DNA of 64,000 bases from Gaetbulibacter_B jejuensis (GTDB lineage: Bacteria > Bacteroidota > Bacteroidia > Flavobacteriales > Flavobacteriaceae): NCBI RefSeq assembly GCF_039524015.1, contig NZ_BAAAGF010000001.1:372001-436000 (forward strand), given 5' to 3'. A model generated the notes under the pieces. That model ran no database searches and was not told the origin of the DNA. It saw only the letters and a program-made list of their open reading frames with translations. Each line of letters begins with the position of its first letter. Within the stretch, counting starts at the first letter, position 1. Positions 17,254 through 26,946 of the stretch are shown here, one piece after another. The translations under genes and the position numbers were made by a program.

Positions 17254-18246
17254 TTACACAAACTGGTAGTCAGCAAACTTATCTAATACTTCATCAAAGG
17301 TATCAAATACATCTTTAGGGTCGTCGCTAGTTACCATTTTGGTTCTATACTCCTTAAAGTTTGGAATGCCTTTAAAATAGTTGGTGTAATGACGTCTAGT
17401 TTCAAAAACACCTAACTTCTCCCCTTTCCAGTCGATTGACATTTGCAAATGACGTCTTGCAGCATCTACGCGCTCTTCTAAACTAATTGGTGCTAAATGT
17501 TCTCCTGTTTTAAAAAAGTGTTTTACTTGCTTAAAAAACCATGGGTTTCCAATAGTAGCTCTACCAATCATACAACCATCTAATCCGTAATCGTCTCTCA
17601 TTTCCATAGCACGTTCAGGAGAGTTTACATCTCCATTTCCAAATACAGGAATGTGCATTCTTGGGTTGTTTTTTACCTGAGCGATAGGTTTCCAATCTGC
17701 ATTTCCTTTATACATTTGTGCTCTTGTACGACCATGAATAGAAATGGCTTTACAACCAACATCCTGAAGACGCTCTGCAACCTCAACTATTTTTATAGAG
17801 TCATGATCCCAACCCAATCTGGTTTTTACTGTAACTGGTAAATTCGTACGTTTAACCATTTCGGCAGTTAAGCTTTCCATAAGGCAAACATCTTTTAAAA
17901 TACCTGCTCCAGCACCTTTACTTACTACTTTTTTTACAGGGCAACCAAAGTTGATGTCAATAATGTCTGGGTTAGATTTTTCAACGATATCAATAGTTTG
18001 AAGCATGCTATCTAAATTGGCGCCAAATATTTGAATACCAACAGGACGTTCTTTTTCATAAATATCGAGTTTCATGACGCTCTTAGCCGCATTACGAATT
18101 AACCCTTCGCTAGATACAAACTCTGTATATACCACATCTGCTCCTTGTTCTTTGCACAATGCTCTAAACGGAGGATCGCTTACATCTTCCATTGGCGCTA
18201 ACAACAGCGGAAAATCTGGAAGTTCTATATCACCTATTTTTACCAT
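17254..18246 (-). CDS. dusB: tRNA-dihydrouridine synthase
   Basis: FMN-dependent reduction of uridines in the tRNA D-loop. The 330-residue TIM-barrel protein begins with the flavin-binding LLAPMEDVSDPPFR and has the catalytic cysteine C102 in INFGCPVKKVVSKGAGAGIL, then VKTRLGWD and IHGRTRAQMYKG, all typical of DusB. It starts 1 bp after the M28 peptidase gene on the same strand and is probably translated from the same message. The 3' end faces the ABC permease gene (13 bp apart). Confidence 0.93.
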   Translation of the reverse strand: MVKIGDIELPDFPLLLAPMEDVSDPPFRALCKEQGADVVYTEFVSSEGLIRNAAKSVMKLDIYEKERPVGIQIFGANLDSMLQTIDIVEKSNPDIIDINFGCPVKKVVSKGAGAGILKDVCLMESLTAEMVKRTNLPVTVKTRLGWDHDSIKIVEVAERLQDVGCKAISIHGRTRAQMYKGNADWKPIAQVKNNPRMHIPVFGNGDVNSPERAMEMRDDYGLDGCMIGRATIGNPWFFKQVKHFFKTGEHLAPISLEERVDAARRHLQMSIDWKGEKLGVFETRRHYTNYFKGIPNFKEYRTKMVTSDDPKDVFDTFDEVLDKFADYQFV

Positions 18247-18247
18247 A

Positions 18248-19474
18248 CTAAAACTCTATTTCTGCTTCTACTTTATCCTCTCCTCTTTTTACAGTCACTT
18301 TGGTTTTATCGCCTGAGTTAAAACTTGACAAAGCTCGCATATAACTCATCATATCTGTTACCAAGCTATCCCCTAATTGTATAACAATATCTCCTTTTTG
18401 AAGCCCTGCTTTTTGCGCTGGTTTATCTTCGCTAACACCATCTATTCGCATACCTTCTCCATCAAACAAATAATCAGGAATTACACCTAAGCCAACCTTA
18501 AATCGTGGTGTTTCTTCGCTTTCATTTTTAGTTTTTCTGAAGGCTAATTTTCCGTTATCATCAAGGTCTGAAATAATATCAAAAATATAACTTGAAATGG
18601 TTTCCATACCTTCAAAATTCAACTTTTCAGTATCGTCACCTGGTTTATGGTAGTCTTCATGCTGACCTGTAAAAAAATGCAGCACAGGAATATCGCTATT
18701 ATAAAAAGAGGTGTGGTCGCTTGGACCAACACCAGATTCATTTTCAATGATTTTAAATTTAGAATTGTTTGCTTTTACAACTTGCTTTAAAATAGGAGAC
18801 GTACCAACACCATAAACCGCAAGCGTACTATCTTGCTTAAGTCTACCAACCATATCCATGTTTAGCATGTAATTGGCTTTTTGTAAATCTATTGTCGGGT
18901 TTTTTGTAAAGTAGTTAGATCCTAGTAATCCCATTTCTTCACCAGAAAAAGCCATAAACAAATAGTTGTTTCCTGTATTTACGCTTTTAAGTTTTCTAGC
19001 TAAATCAAGCAATACTGCTACACCACTTGCGTTGTCGTCTGCTCCATTATGAATCTCATTAGTTTCTCCTCTGTATAACGATCCTTCTGCTCCATACCCC
19101 AAATGGTCATAGTGTGCTCCAATAATAATAGTATTCTCTGCTTTATTATCTAAAAACCCAATAACGTTAGTTCCTGTTATAGAGCTGTCTCCATCCTTAA
19201 CAGTGTAATTAACCTCTTGGTGAGGATCTGTTTTTGGTTTAAAAGAAAACGCTTGGTAAAACCCTTCGGTTCCTTTAGCTGTAAGTCCTAAATCTTCAAA
19301 CCTTTGAGCAATATATTCAGCTGCAGCTTTTTCACCATCGGTTCCTGTTTGTCTTCCTTCAAGCGCATCATCTGCCAAAAAAGTAACATCATCCTTAATT
19401 TTACTACTTATTGTTTCGGTTTGTTTGCAACCTAATAACGATACAAAAAAAACTAGTAGCGATATTCTCTTCAT
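18248..19474 (-). CDS. M28 family metallopeptidase lipoprotein with PDZ domain
   Basis: A 408-residue exported zinc aminopeptidase-like protein. I choose the ATG at 19474: it gives a lipoprotein signal peptide with lipobox LLGC (C16), and a -7 element at 19496-19503 would place the transcript start just upstream. The longer TTG start at 19498 would lie inside that promoter. Zinc ligands of the M28 fold are visible: H121 (GAHYDHLG), D146 (GADDNASG), E179-E180 (SGEEMG), D207 (NMDMVG) and H276 (EDYHKPGD). A C-terminal PDZ domain (about 315-405, with AGLQKGDIVIQLGD) follows. It is divergent from a TolB-like lipoprotein gene and runs into dusB. Confidence 0.92.
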   Translation of the reverse strand: MKRISLLVFFVSLLGCKQTETISSKIKDDVTFLADDALEGRQTGTDGEKAAAEYIAQRFEDLGLTAKGTEGFYQAFSFKPKTDPHQEVNYTVKDGDSSITGTNVIGFLDNKAENTIIIGAHYDHLGYGAEGSLYRGETNEIHNGADDNASGVAVLLDLARKLKSVNTGNNYLFMAFSGEEMGLLGSNYFTKNPTIDLQKANYMLNMDMVGRLKQDSTLAVYGVGTSPILKQVVKANNSKFKIIENESGVGPSDHTSFYNSDIPVLHFFTGQHEDYHKPGDDTEKLNFEGMETISSYIFDIISDLDDNGKLAFRKTKNESEETPRFKVGLGVIPDYLFDGEGMRIDGVSEDKPAQKAGLQKGDIVIQLGDSLVTDMMSYMRALSSFNSGDKTKVTVKRGEDKVEAEIEF

Positions 19475-19485
19475 GATAATAATCT

Positions 19486-19493
19486 TATTTTTG
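19486..19493 (+). promoter_or_regulatory. Candidate -7 element for the TolB-like lipoprotein gene
   Basis: TATTTTTG matches TAnnTTTG, 22 bp before the ATG at 19516. It lies 2 bp from an oppositely oriented -7 element at 19496-19503. Confidence 0.5.
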
Positions 19494-19495
19494 AG

Positions 19496-19503
19496 CAAAT
19501 TTA
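19496..19503 (-). promoter_or_regulatory. Candidate -7 element for the M28 peptidase gene
   Basis: Minus-strand TAAATTTG matches TAnnTTTG and ends 21 bp before the ATG at 19474, which supports that start codon. Confidence 0.5.
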
Positions 19504-19515
19504 GTCAATAATAGT

Positions 19516-20631
19516 ATGAAATACACATTACTTTCAATTTTAGCTTTAGCCCTTTTAGGTTGTAAAAACGAAAACAAAACCACTACAAACGACAGACAAG
19601 ATACAACTGTTGCTGTTGAAAAGGAGCAAAAAGAGTCTTTAATATATCCTGAAGAAACACATTTTAAATCCCTTCGTCAAGTAACTTTTGGAGGTGATAA
19701 TGCTGAAGCCTATTGGAGTTTTGACGACAAGCAATTGGTATTTCAATCTAACAACAAAGGCTGGAATGTTGGTTGCGATCAAATGTTTTTAATGAATGCT
19801 ACAGACACGTTTACTGATAGTATTGCGCCTAAAATGGTAAGTACAGGAAAAGGCAGAACAACATGCTCTTATTTTCTTCCTGATAACAAACATATTATTT
19901 ATGCTTCAACACATTTGGGTAATGAAGAATGCCCTGAAACACCTTTGCGTAAAAACGGAAAGTACATTTGGCCAATTTATGATAGTTACGACATTTTTGT
20001 AGCTGATTTAGATGGAAATATTGTAAAGCAATTGACTAACGAAATTGGTTATGATGCTGAACCAACAGTGTCTCCTAAAGGTGATAAAATTGTATTTACA
20101 TCTACCAGAAGTGGTGATTTAGAATTATACACCATGAATATTGACGGAACTGATGTTAAACAAATTACCAACGAATTGGGTTATGATGGAGGTGCTTTCT
20201 TCTCTCCTGATGGTACTAAATTGATCTTTCGTTCTTCAAGACCAAAAACCGAAGAAGAAATTAAAGAATATAAAGCGCTTTTAGCAGAAGGTTTAGTAGA
20301 ACCTACTGAAATGGAACTGTACATTTGTAATGCTGATGGTAGCGATTTGCGTCAACTAACTAGTTTAGGAAATGCCAACTGGAGTCCGTTTTTTCATCCT
20401 AGTGGAGAAAAAGTGTTGTTCTCTTCAAACTTTGAAGCTGAACGCGGATTTCCTTTTAATTTATACATGATTGATCTTGATGGTAAAAACCTTAAACGCA
20501 TTACTCATGGCGAAACATTTGATGCGTTTCCTGTGTTTTCAAATGATGGAAAATATTTAGCGTTTTCTTCAAACCGAAATAATGGAGGTGGTCGTGATAC
20601 CAACTTATTTATTGCCGAATGGCAAGACTAA
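19516..20631 (+). CDS. TolB-like beta-propeller lipoprotein
   Basis: A 371-residue lipoprotein (lipobox LLGC, C16) with repeated WD40-like/TolB-type blades, each containing a D-G/P-D-x-I-x-F-S-S-pattern, for example SPKGDKIVFTSTRSGDLELY, SPDGTKLIFRSSRP and SNDGKYLAFSSNRN. Such proteins are common in Bacteroidota and are placed in the periplasm or outer membrane; the ligand is unknown. It is divergent from the M28 peptidase gene, with overlapping promoters, which hints at a shared function in peptide handling. Its stop overlaps the stop of the convergent receptor gene by 4 bp. Confidence 0.85.
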   Translation: MKYTLLSILALALLGCKNENKTTTNDRQDTTVAVEKEQKESLIYPEETHFKSLRQVTFGGDNAEAYWSFDDKQLVFQSNNKGWNVGCDQMFLMNATDTFTDSIAPKMVSTGKGRTTCSYFLPDNKHIIYASTHLGNEECPETPLRKNGKYIWPIYDSYDIFVADLDGNIVKQLTNEIGYDAEPTVSPKGDKIVFTSTRSGDLELYTMNIDGTDVKQITNELGYDGGAFFSPDGTKLIFRSSRPKTEEEIKEYKALLAEGLVEPTEMELYICNADGSDLRQLTSLGNANWSPFFHPSGEKVLFSSNFEAERGFPFNLYMIDLDGKNLKRITHGETFDAFPVFSNDGKYLAFSSNRNNGGGRDTNLFIAEWQD

Positions 20632-23045
20632 TTGCTTTCAGACTGCAACCTGTTACGCTCTTGGAGGTTACTGGTTCTAGAGTTAGAGCTTAGGTTAGTG
20701 TTTCCAAACATGTATCTAAACCCTATTTTAATATAACGGTTATCAACATCAGTAAAAAGTTTACTGTTTTGGTTTAAGTAACGTGATCTATCAGTAAAAT
20801 CTTGTCGGTTAAACAAATCTTCAGCTGAAAGTGAAATGACTCCTTTTTTATTGAAAACAGATTTCGAAATTGACAAATTTGAAGCTAAGCGTCCATCAAC
20901 CTCTCTAAGTCCTTGAAGATTTTTTCCAACCCAATACATGGTTAAGTTAAGGTTGAGCGTTTTGTCTTTCAAAAAGGTAAAATCATTTTGTAAAACACTA
21001 TATGTAGACCACATATTTCGCTTTAAAACCTCAGTATCAAACGTTTCGGTATCTTCAATATTGTAAACTGAAAATACTCCGTATAAAAACCATCTTTCGG
21101 TAATATAAGAGCTAAGAATAAAATCAAAACCATACTCAACAGTGTTGTCAAAGTTAACAGGAACATACGATACTAAATTAGTTTCGTTATCCTGTATTGG
21201 TAACTCATAAATATTGTTTTTTGATTTCTTATAATAGGCTTGAATAGTATAGCTGTCGTTTAAAGTAAATCCTGCATCTACATAATTATCGATAACTGGT
21301 CTAAGAGAAGGATTTCCTAAATAAACTGTATTGTCATTAATGAAGAAGTGAAACGGATTTAAACTTTCGTAATCTGGTCTTTGAATGCTTCGTTTGTAAT
21401 TAGTATAAAAACTAAGGTTGTCAGATATTATATAGTTTATACTTGTTGTTGGAAACCACTCTAAATAGTCTTGTTTGTTAGTTTCGTTGTTACTTATAGA
21501 AACTCCTGTAACATTAGTTTGTTCTGCTCTTAACCCAAGAGCTAAACTAAACTTTTCCCAATCTTGAGAATAGTTTACATAAGCTGCTAAAATAGCCTCT
21601 TCATAATCAAACGCATCAGTATTTTCTGGGTTTAAAACTTCACTACCTCCTACAATATCGTATTGTGTAATATCGCTATTGGTGTTTATAAACGAAGCCT
21701 TTGCTCCTGCTTCAAAAAGAGAAGAATCGCTAATTGGTAATGTATAGTCAGCTTTTGAAGTAAAAATTTCAGTCTCTTGGTTGTTATTTGTGTTATAACT
21801 CGTTGATTCAATAAAAGAATCGTCAGCATTGTAATAATTACTCAACACATCTTGTAACCTATTGTAATCATAGTTGGTATAATGTGCGTTTAAAGACAAC
21901 TTTTCTCCAGGGTTTTTAAATAAATGAGTATAGTCTAAATCCAATCCAATATTATGCTTTTCATCTGATGATAAACTGTTGGAATCATAATAAAACATTA
22001 AGCTTTCAGTATTATCAAAAGCATTGGTAAGGTTGCTTATCTTATACTTAAAATCAGGCAACCAAAGTACTGTAGAAGATAAACTCAACGTGTTTTTTTC
22101 ATTGATATTATAATCAAAATTGAAGTTGAAATTATAGGTTTTTGACCATGTGTTTCGATTAAGTTCAGATTTCCAAGTCTCTTCAATATCTAAGTTATCA
22201 TCTAAAAAATTAACCTCTTCTCTATTGTTTCTATTAATTTTATTCTGCGTATAACTGTAGTTTGCAGAGAAGTTTATTTTTTCAGATTTAAAAAAGTGGC
22301 TTGTTCCTGCATTATATCTAGGAAAAACACCTTGAGTATAATTAGCAAACACATTACCTCTATACCCTGTAATAAGGTTTTTACTCATTACAATATTTAT
22401 AACAGCTCCACTTTCAGCATCATATTTTGCCGAAGGATTTGTAATAACTTCTACAGCTTTTATGCTATTAGCCGATGCACCTTCCAGTAATTGACTTAGT
22501 TCTGCAGCAGTTAAATGTACCTTTCTGTCGTTTATATAAACCGTTGGCTCTGTGTTTTTAACCAATAAGTTGTTGTCTAATACCAAAACTCCTGGTGTAC
22601 TTTTTAAAACCTGAAGCATATTACCTTCAGTTAATGCAGAGTTTTCAATATTAAAAACGACTCTATCTGCTTCTTTTTTTACTGTTGGCTTTTTATAGGT
22701 AAGTGTAATTTCGTCTAAAGATTCTTGTTTTTCTTCTAAAATAACATCTTCAAGAACAAGATCTCCATTAACTACAATAGTTATAATATTGTCTTTGTAA
22801 CCAATAAAGCTCGTTTTTAAGAGATAAATATCACTCTCTATATCAAAAAAACTAAAAGCTCCCTTATCATTAGAGGAAACACCTTTAACAATAGTTGAAT
22901 CACTAGTCATTAATATTACATTAGCGTAGGACACAGGGTTGTTGTCAATATCTAGTACACGACCAGAAATAGTAAACTCTTGACTTAGGCTAAGTAATGG
23001 GATAAAAAACAGTAATAATTTTATAATTCGTTGAATAAAATTCAA
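20628..23045 (-). CDS. Outer membrane beta-barrel receptor (TonB-dependent-like, OMP_b-brl_3 type)
   Basis: An 805-residue outer membrane protein: signal peptide (about 1-21), a carboxypeptidase-regulatory-like domain (EFTISGRVLDIDNNPVSYAN, about 24-105), a plug-like domain (VLKSTPGVLVLDNNLLVKN and ALTEGNMLQ, about 120-220) and a C-terminal barrel rich in alternating aromatic strands. This matches the outer-membrane beta-barrel family that is common in flavobacteria and lacks an SusD partner. The substrate is not evident. It is divergent from lepA. No partner gene is adjacent. Confidence 0.85.
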   Translation of the reverse strand: MNFIQRIIKLLLFFIPLLSLSQEFTISGRVLDIDNNPVSYANVILMTSDSTIVKGVSSNDKGAFSFFDIESDIYLLKTSFIGYKDNIITIVVNGDLVLEDVILEEKQESLDEITLTYKKPTVKKEADRVVFNIENSALTEGNMLQVLKSTPGVLVLDNNLLVKNTEPTVYINDRKVHLTAAELSQLLEGASANSIKAVEVITNPSAKYDAESGAVINIVMSKNLITGYRGNVFANYTQGVFPRYNAGTSHFFKSEKINFSANYSYTQNKINRNNREEVNFLDDNLDIEETWKSELNRNTWSKTYNFNFNFDYNINEKNTLSLSSTVLWLPDFKYKISNLTNAFDNTESLMFYYDSNSLSSDEKHNIGLDLDYTHLFKNPGEKLSLNAHYTNYDYNRLQDVLSNYYNADDSFIESTSYNTNNNQETEIFTSKADYTLPISDSSLFEAGAKASFINTNSDITQYDIVGGSEVLNPENTDAFDYEEAILAAYVNYSQDWEKFSLALGLRAEQTNVTGVSISNNETNKQDYLEWFPTTSINYIISDNLSFYTNYKRSIQRPDYESLNPFHFFINDNTVYLGNPSLRPVIDNYVDAGFTLNDSYTIQAYYKKSKNNIYELPIQDNETNLVSYVPVNFDNTVEYGFDFILSSYITERWFLYGVFSVYNIEDTETFDTEVLKRNMWSTYSVLQNDFTFLKDKTLNLNLTMYWVGKNLQGLREVDGRLASNLSISKSVFNKKGVISLSAEDLFNRQDFTDRSRYLNQNSKLFTDVDNRYIKIGFRYMFGNTNLSSNSRTSNLQERNRLQSESN

Positions 23046-23151
23046 ATTTTTATAATTTAATATTGCAATATACTATTTGTTTTAGAATTTTTTTTACTGA
23101 AAAACCGTAAACGTGTATAAAAGAAAAAACTATAAACCTTAATAAATCGAT

Positions 23152-23159
23152 TATATTTG
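23152..23159 (+). promoter_or_regulatory. Candidate -7 promoter element for lepA
   Basis: TATATTTG matches TAnnTTTG exactly and ends 27 bp before the conserved lepA ATG at 23187. It overlaps the TTG that would begin the longest open frame, which argues against that start. Confidence 0.55.
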
Positions 23160-23186
23160 CAAAATCTTAGGATGAAGAATTGCACT

Positions 23187-24983
23187 ATGAAGAACATTAG
23201 AAATTTTTGTATAATAGCACATATCGACCATGGCAAGAGTACTCTTGCTGATAGGCTGTTAGATTTTACTGGTTCGGTTACCGACAGAGAAAAACAAGAT
23301 CAGCTCTTGGATAACATGGATTTAGAGCGTGAACGAGGTATCACTATTAAATCGCATGCTATCCAAATGGAGTATATGCACAATGGCGAACAATATGTTT
23401 TAAACCTTATTGATACTCCTGGTCACGTAGATTTTTCTTACGAAGTATCGCGTTCCATTGCTGCCTGTGAAGGAGCGCTTTTAATTGTTGATGCTGCTCA
23501 AAGTATACAAGCGCAAACTATTTCTAATTTATATTTAGCACTTGAAAATGATTTAGAAATCATTCCTGTGTTGAATAAAGTAGATTTACCTAGTGCAAAT
23601 CCTGAAGAAGTTACTGATGATATTGTAGATTTATTAGGTTGCGACCCTTCTGAAGTTATCCATGCTAGTGGAAAAACAGGGTTTGGTGTTGAAAATATTT
23701 TATCTGCAATTATTGAGCGTGTACCTGCTCCTAGTGGTAATCCAGACGAACCATTACAAGCCTTAATTTTTGACTCTGTTTACAACCCTTTTAGAGGTGT
23801 TGAAACTTATTTTAGAGTTATTAATGGTAAAATTAGAAAAGGGCAAAACATTAAGTTTATTGCAACTGGCAAAACGTATTTTGCTGATGAAGTAGGAACT
23901 TTAAAGCTTAAACAACAGCCAAAGCAAGTTATTAACGCAGGTGACGTTGGGTATTTAATTACTGGTATTAAAGAGGCTAAAGAGGTAAAAGTTGGAGATA
24001 CTATTACTGATGCTAAAGAGCCAACTAAAAACGCTATTGAAGGGTTTGAAAACGTAAAACCAATGGTATTTGCTGGTATTTACCCTGTAGATACTGAAGA
24101 TTATGAAGATTTAAGAGCCTCTATGGAAAAGCTTCAGCTTAACGATGCTTCTTTAGTATTTGCTCCTGAAAGTTCTGCGGCTCTTGGTTTTGGATTCCGT
24201 TGTGGATTTTTAGGAATGTTGCATCTTGAAATTATTCAAGAGCGTTTAGAACGTGAGTTTGATATGACAGTTATCACAACCGTTCCTAACGTAAGCTACC
24301 ACGCGTTTACCAACAAAAACCCTGATGAAATCATCATTGTTAACAACCCAACCGATTTACCTGAACCTTCTACACTTAACCGAGTAGAAGAACCATACAT
24401 AAAAGCAACTATTATTACTAAAGCCGATTTTGTTGGTCCTGTAATGAGCTTGTGTATAGAAAAACGTGGTGTCATCACCAATCAAACATATTTAACACCT
24501 GAGCGTGTTGAGCTGTCTTTTGATATGCCTTTAGCTGAAATTGTTTTTGATTTTTATGATCGTTTAAAAACGGTTTCAAAAGGTTATGCTTCGTTTGATT
24601 ATTCTCCTATTGGAATGCGTGCTTCAAAACTTGTAAGAGTTGATATTTTATTAAACGCACAACAAGTTGATGCGCTTTCAGCATTAATTCATGCCGATAA
24701 TGCCTACACCATAGGTAAAAAAATGTGTGAAAAGTTAAAAGAACTTATCCCGAGACAACAGTTTGATATTCCTATTCAAGCTGCAATTGGAGCTAAAATT
24801 ATTTCTAGAGAAACTGTAAAAGCACTTCGTAAAGATGTAACTGCAAAATGTTATGGTGGAGATATTTCGCGTAAACGTAAACTTTTAGAAAAACAGAAAA
24901 AAGGTAAAAAACGTATGCGTCAAGTAGGTAATGTTGAAATACCTCAACAAGCGTTTATGGCTGTATTAAAGCTTAACGATTAA
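23187..24983 (+). CDS. lepA: Elongation factor 4 (LepA) GTPase
   Basis: Ribosome-associated translational GTPase linked to back-translocation and ribosome assembly. With start at 23187 the protein is 598 residues and begins MKNIRNFCIIAHIDHGKSTL, the invariant LepA N-terminus with the P-loop. GTPase motifs RGITIKSH, DTPGHVDF and NKVDLP follow. The C-terminal LepA-specific domain ends KKRMRQVGNVEIPQQAFMAV, normal for the family. An alternative ATG at 23172 would add five residues. The stop overlaps the stop of the convergent antiporter gene by 4 bp. Confidence 0.96.
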   Translation: MKNIRNFCIIAHIDHGKSTLADRLLDFTGSVTDREKQDQLLDNMDLERERGITIKSHAIQMEYMHNGEQYVLNLIDTPGHVDFSYEVSRSIAACEGALLIVDAAQSIQAQTISNLYLALENDLEIIPVLNKVDLPSANPEEVTDDIVDLLGCDPSEVIHASGKTGFGVENILSAIIERVPAPSGNPDEPLQALIFDSVYNPFRGVETYFRVINGKIRKGQNIKFIATGKTYFADEVGTLKLKQQPKQVINAGDVGYLITGIKEAKEVKVGDTITDAKEPTKNAIEGFENVKPMVFAGIYPVDTEDYEDLRASMEKLQLNDASLVFAPESSAALGFGFRCGFLGMLHLEIIQERLEREFDMTVITTVPNVSYHAFTNKNPDEIIIVNNPTDLPEPSTLNRVEEPYIKATIITKADFVGPVMSLCIEKRGVITNQTYLTPERVELSFDMPLAEIVFDFYDRLKTVSKGYASFDYSPIGMRASKLVRVDILLNAQQVDALSALIHADNAYTIGKKMCEKLKELIPRQQFDIPIQAAIGAKIISRETVKALRKDVTAKCYGGDISRKRKLLEKQKKGKKRMRQVGNVEIPQQAFMAVLKLND

Positions 24984-26800
24984 AGTCCTTCGGGTTTTCC
25001 TAAGTATACTAACTGAAAGCCTTTTTCTATTTCAAAATTCTTATCTAAAGAGCAAAGTATATGTAGCTCTCCTGATAGATCTTTTATAAATAGAGGTATT
25101 GCTTTTTGTTCAGAATTTAAGCGCTCAATGGTCTTTAAATACATTTCTTTAGACTCTATATTTATTTCATTAACTACAGGATAATCTCTTGCAACTTCAC
25201 TAAAGTTTAAGTAATCGTCTTTCTTAGAAAAAATAATATCAGTTGGAATAGACTCAGGATGCTTTATTTCTTCAGCAGAAATTAAACGATACGCTCCAGA
25301 TTCTCCCAAATGCTTTTGAAATTTATTGATAGAATGTCTGTTTACCTCATCACTTCCTGTAAGTGCAAGTAAATATCCAATATCGCTTAGCTCAACATCG
25401 TTAGATAAGTCTTCAGAATACACATTAGCTTCCATTGCGTCAATATCTTTTGCTCTGGCTTTATCGATATTCTCTTTGTTACTATCAATTAACACCACAT
25501 GTCGTCCATTATCAATCAAGTATTTTGCAATAATTCTAGACGCTTCAGACGCTCCAATAATTAAAATTCCGTTGCTTGATTTTAAGTAAACGCCTATCCA
25601 TTTTGAAAAAGATCGTGCTGTTGTAGCATTAAGTAATACGGTTACTAAAACTGTTGTAAACACTAAAGGAGTAATATATTCAGCTCCTGGTTCTCCTTTT
25701 AAAACTAGCTTTGTACCAAATAAAGAAGCAATACCTGCAGCTACAATACCTCTTGGTCCAACCCAACTAATAAATAGTTTTTCGTTGACTTTTAACCTAG
25801 AATTTGTGGTGCTTAAGAACACACCTAATGGACGAAGAATAAAAATGATTATTGCCATTAATATGGCAGTGTTCCAATTGAAAACAATTTCTAAATCTTC
25901 AATATTTACATTGGCAGATAGCAAAATAAAGAGTATAGAAATAAGCAAAACACTTAACGACTCTTTAAAATATAATAATTCTTTAAGGTTAGGAAGTTTG
26001 CTGTTACCTAACACCATTCCCATAACCACAACAGCTAAAAGACCAGATTCGTGTGCAAAAACATCAGACTCTACAAACACTAAAAGGACAACTGATAATG
26101 CTGCAACATTCAATAAATAATGAGGAATTAAATGTTTTTTAATAGCAAAATACAATGCTAATGCTGCTGTTGTACCAAAAGAAAATCCAACAATTACAAT
26201 TTTCCCAAACTCAATAAAAGCCTGTAATGTGTAACCACTATCATCACCAATACTTATAAACTCAAAAACCAAAACCGCTACTAAAGCACCTATTGGATCA
26301 ATTAAAATACCTTCCCATTTTAAAACTGCAGAAACGTCTTTTTTAAGCGGAATATTTCTTAAAATTGGTGCAATTACAGTTGGTCCTGTAACTATTATTA
26401 ATGCTGAAAATAGAAATGAAATTTTCCAGCTTAAGCCAAAAATAAAGTGAGTTGCAATTCCTCCACCAATAAATGTAACAGCAGCTGCAACACTTATCAA
26501 TTTTAAAATTACTGGTCCTACTTTGGATATTTCATTGCGCTTAAGGGTTAAACCTCCTTCAAAAAGTATGACACCAATTGCTAAAGATACAAAGCTGTAG
26601 AGGCTTTCACCAGGAAAGAGTCCTTTGGTTCCGTTCCAAACAGGTTCAATCCATTTTGAGCCATCTTGAGATAGTAATGTAGAAATTGGCCCAACAAATA
26701 ATCCTATTAATATTAAGGGTAAAATTGCAGGTATTTTAAATCGCCATGCAACCCATTGTGCTAATATTCCTAAAATTACAATTCCTGAAAGTTCAATCAT
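24980..26800 (-). CDS. CPA1-type sodium/proton antiporter with TrkA-N domain
   Basis: A 606-residue inner-membrane protein with about 12 hydrophobic helices (1-395) of the cation/proton antiporter class, with signatures GVILFEGGLTLKRNEISKVG and LISWVGPRGIVAAGIASLFG-like FISWVGPRGIVAAG. A cytoplasmic Rossmann-type regulatory domain follows (GILIIGASEASRIIAKYLID, about 410-530), like TrkA-N/RCK domains that bind nucleotide. It probably exports Na+ or K+ against protons and helps pH and salt balance in a marine setting. It is convergent with lepA. Confidence 0.9.
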   Translation of the reverse strand: MIELSGIVILGILAQWVAWRFKIPAILPLILIGLFVGPISTLLSQDGSKWIEPVWNGTKGLFPGESLYSFVSLAIGVILFEGGLTLKRNEISKVGPVILKLISVAAAVTFIGGGIATHFIFGLSWKISFLFSALIIVTGPTVIAPILRNIPLKKDVSAVLKWEGILIDPIGALVAVLVFEFISIGDDSGYTLQAFIEFGKIVIVGFSFGTTAALALYFAIKKHLIPHYLLNVAALSVVLLVFVESDVFAHESGLLAVVVMGMVLGNSKLPNLKELLYFKESLSVLLISILFILLSANVNIEDLEIVFNWNTAILMAIIIFILRPLGVFLSTTNSRLKVNEKLFISWVGPRGIVAAGIASLFGTKLVLKGEPGAEYITPLVFTTVLVTVLLNATTARSFSKWIGVYLKSSNGILIIGASEASRIIAKYLIDNGRHVVLIDSNKENIDKARAKDIDAMEANVYSEDLSNDVELSDIGYLLALTGSDEVNRHSINKFQKHLGESGAYRLISAEEIKHPESIPTDIIFSKKDDYLNFSEVARDYPVVNEINIESKEMYLKTIERLNSEQKAIPLFIKDLSGELHILCSLDKNFEIEKGFQLVYLGKPEGL

Positions 26801-26946
26801 GTATTTTATTTTTTGTTAAAATACTAATAAAAACCATAACCATCCATTACTCAACGGTAAAATAATTGGTTTTTAAAAGTATTATAGTGCGCTTCAATCA
26901 CTTAAATTCCTTAGTATTTTTTTAATTTGCATAAAAATAAAATGTT

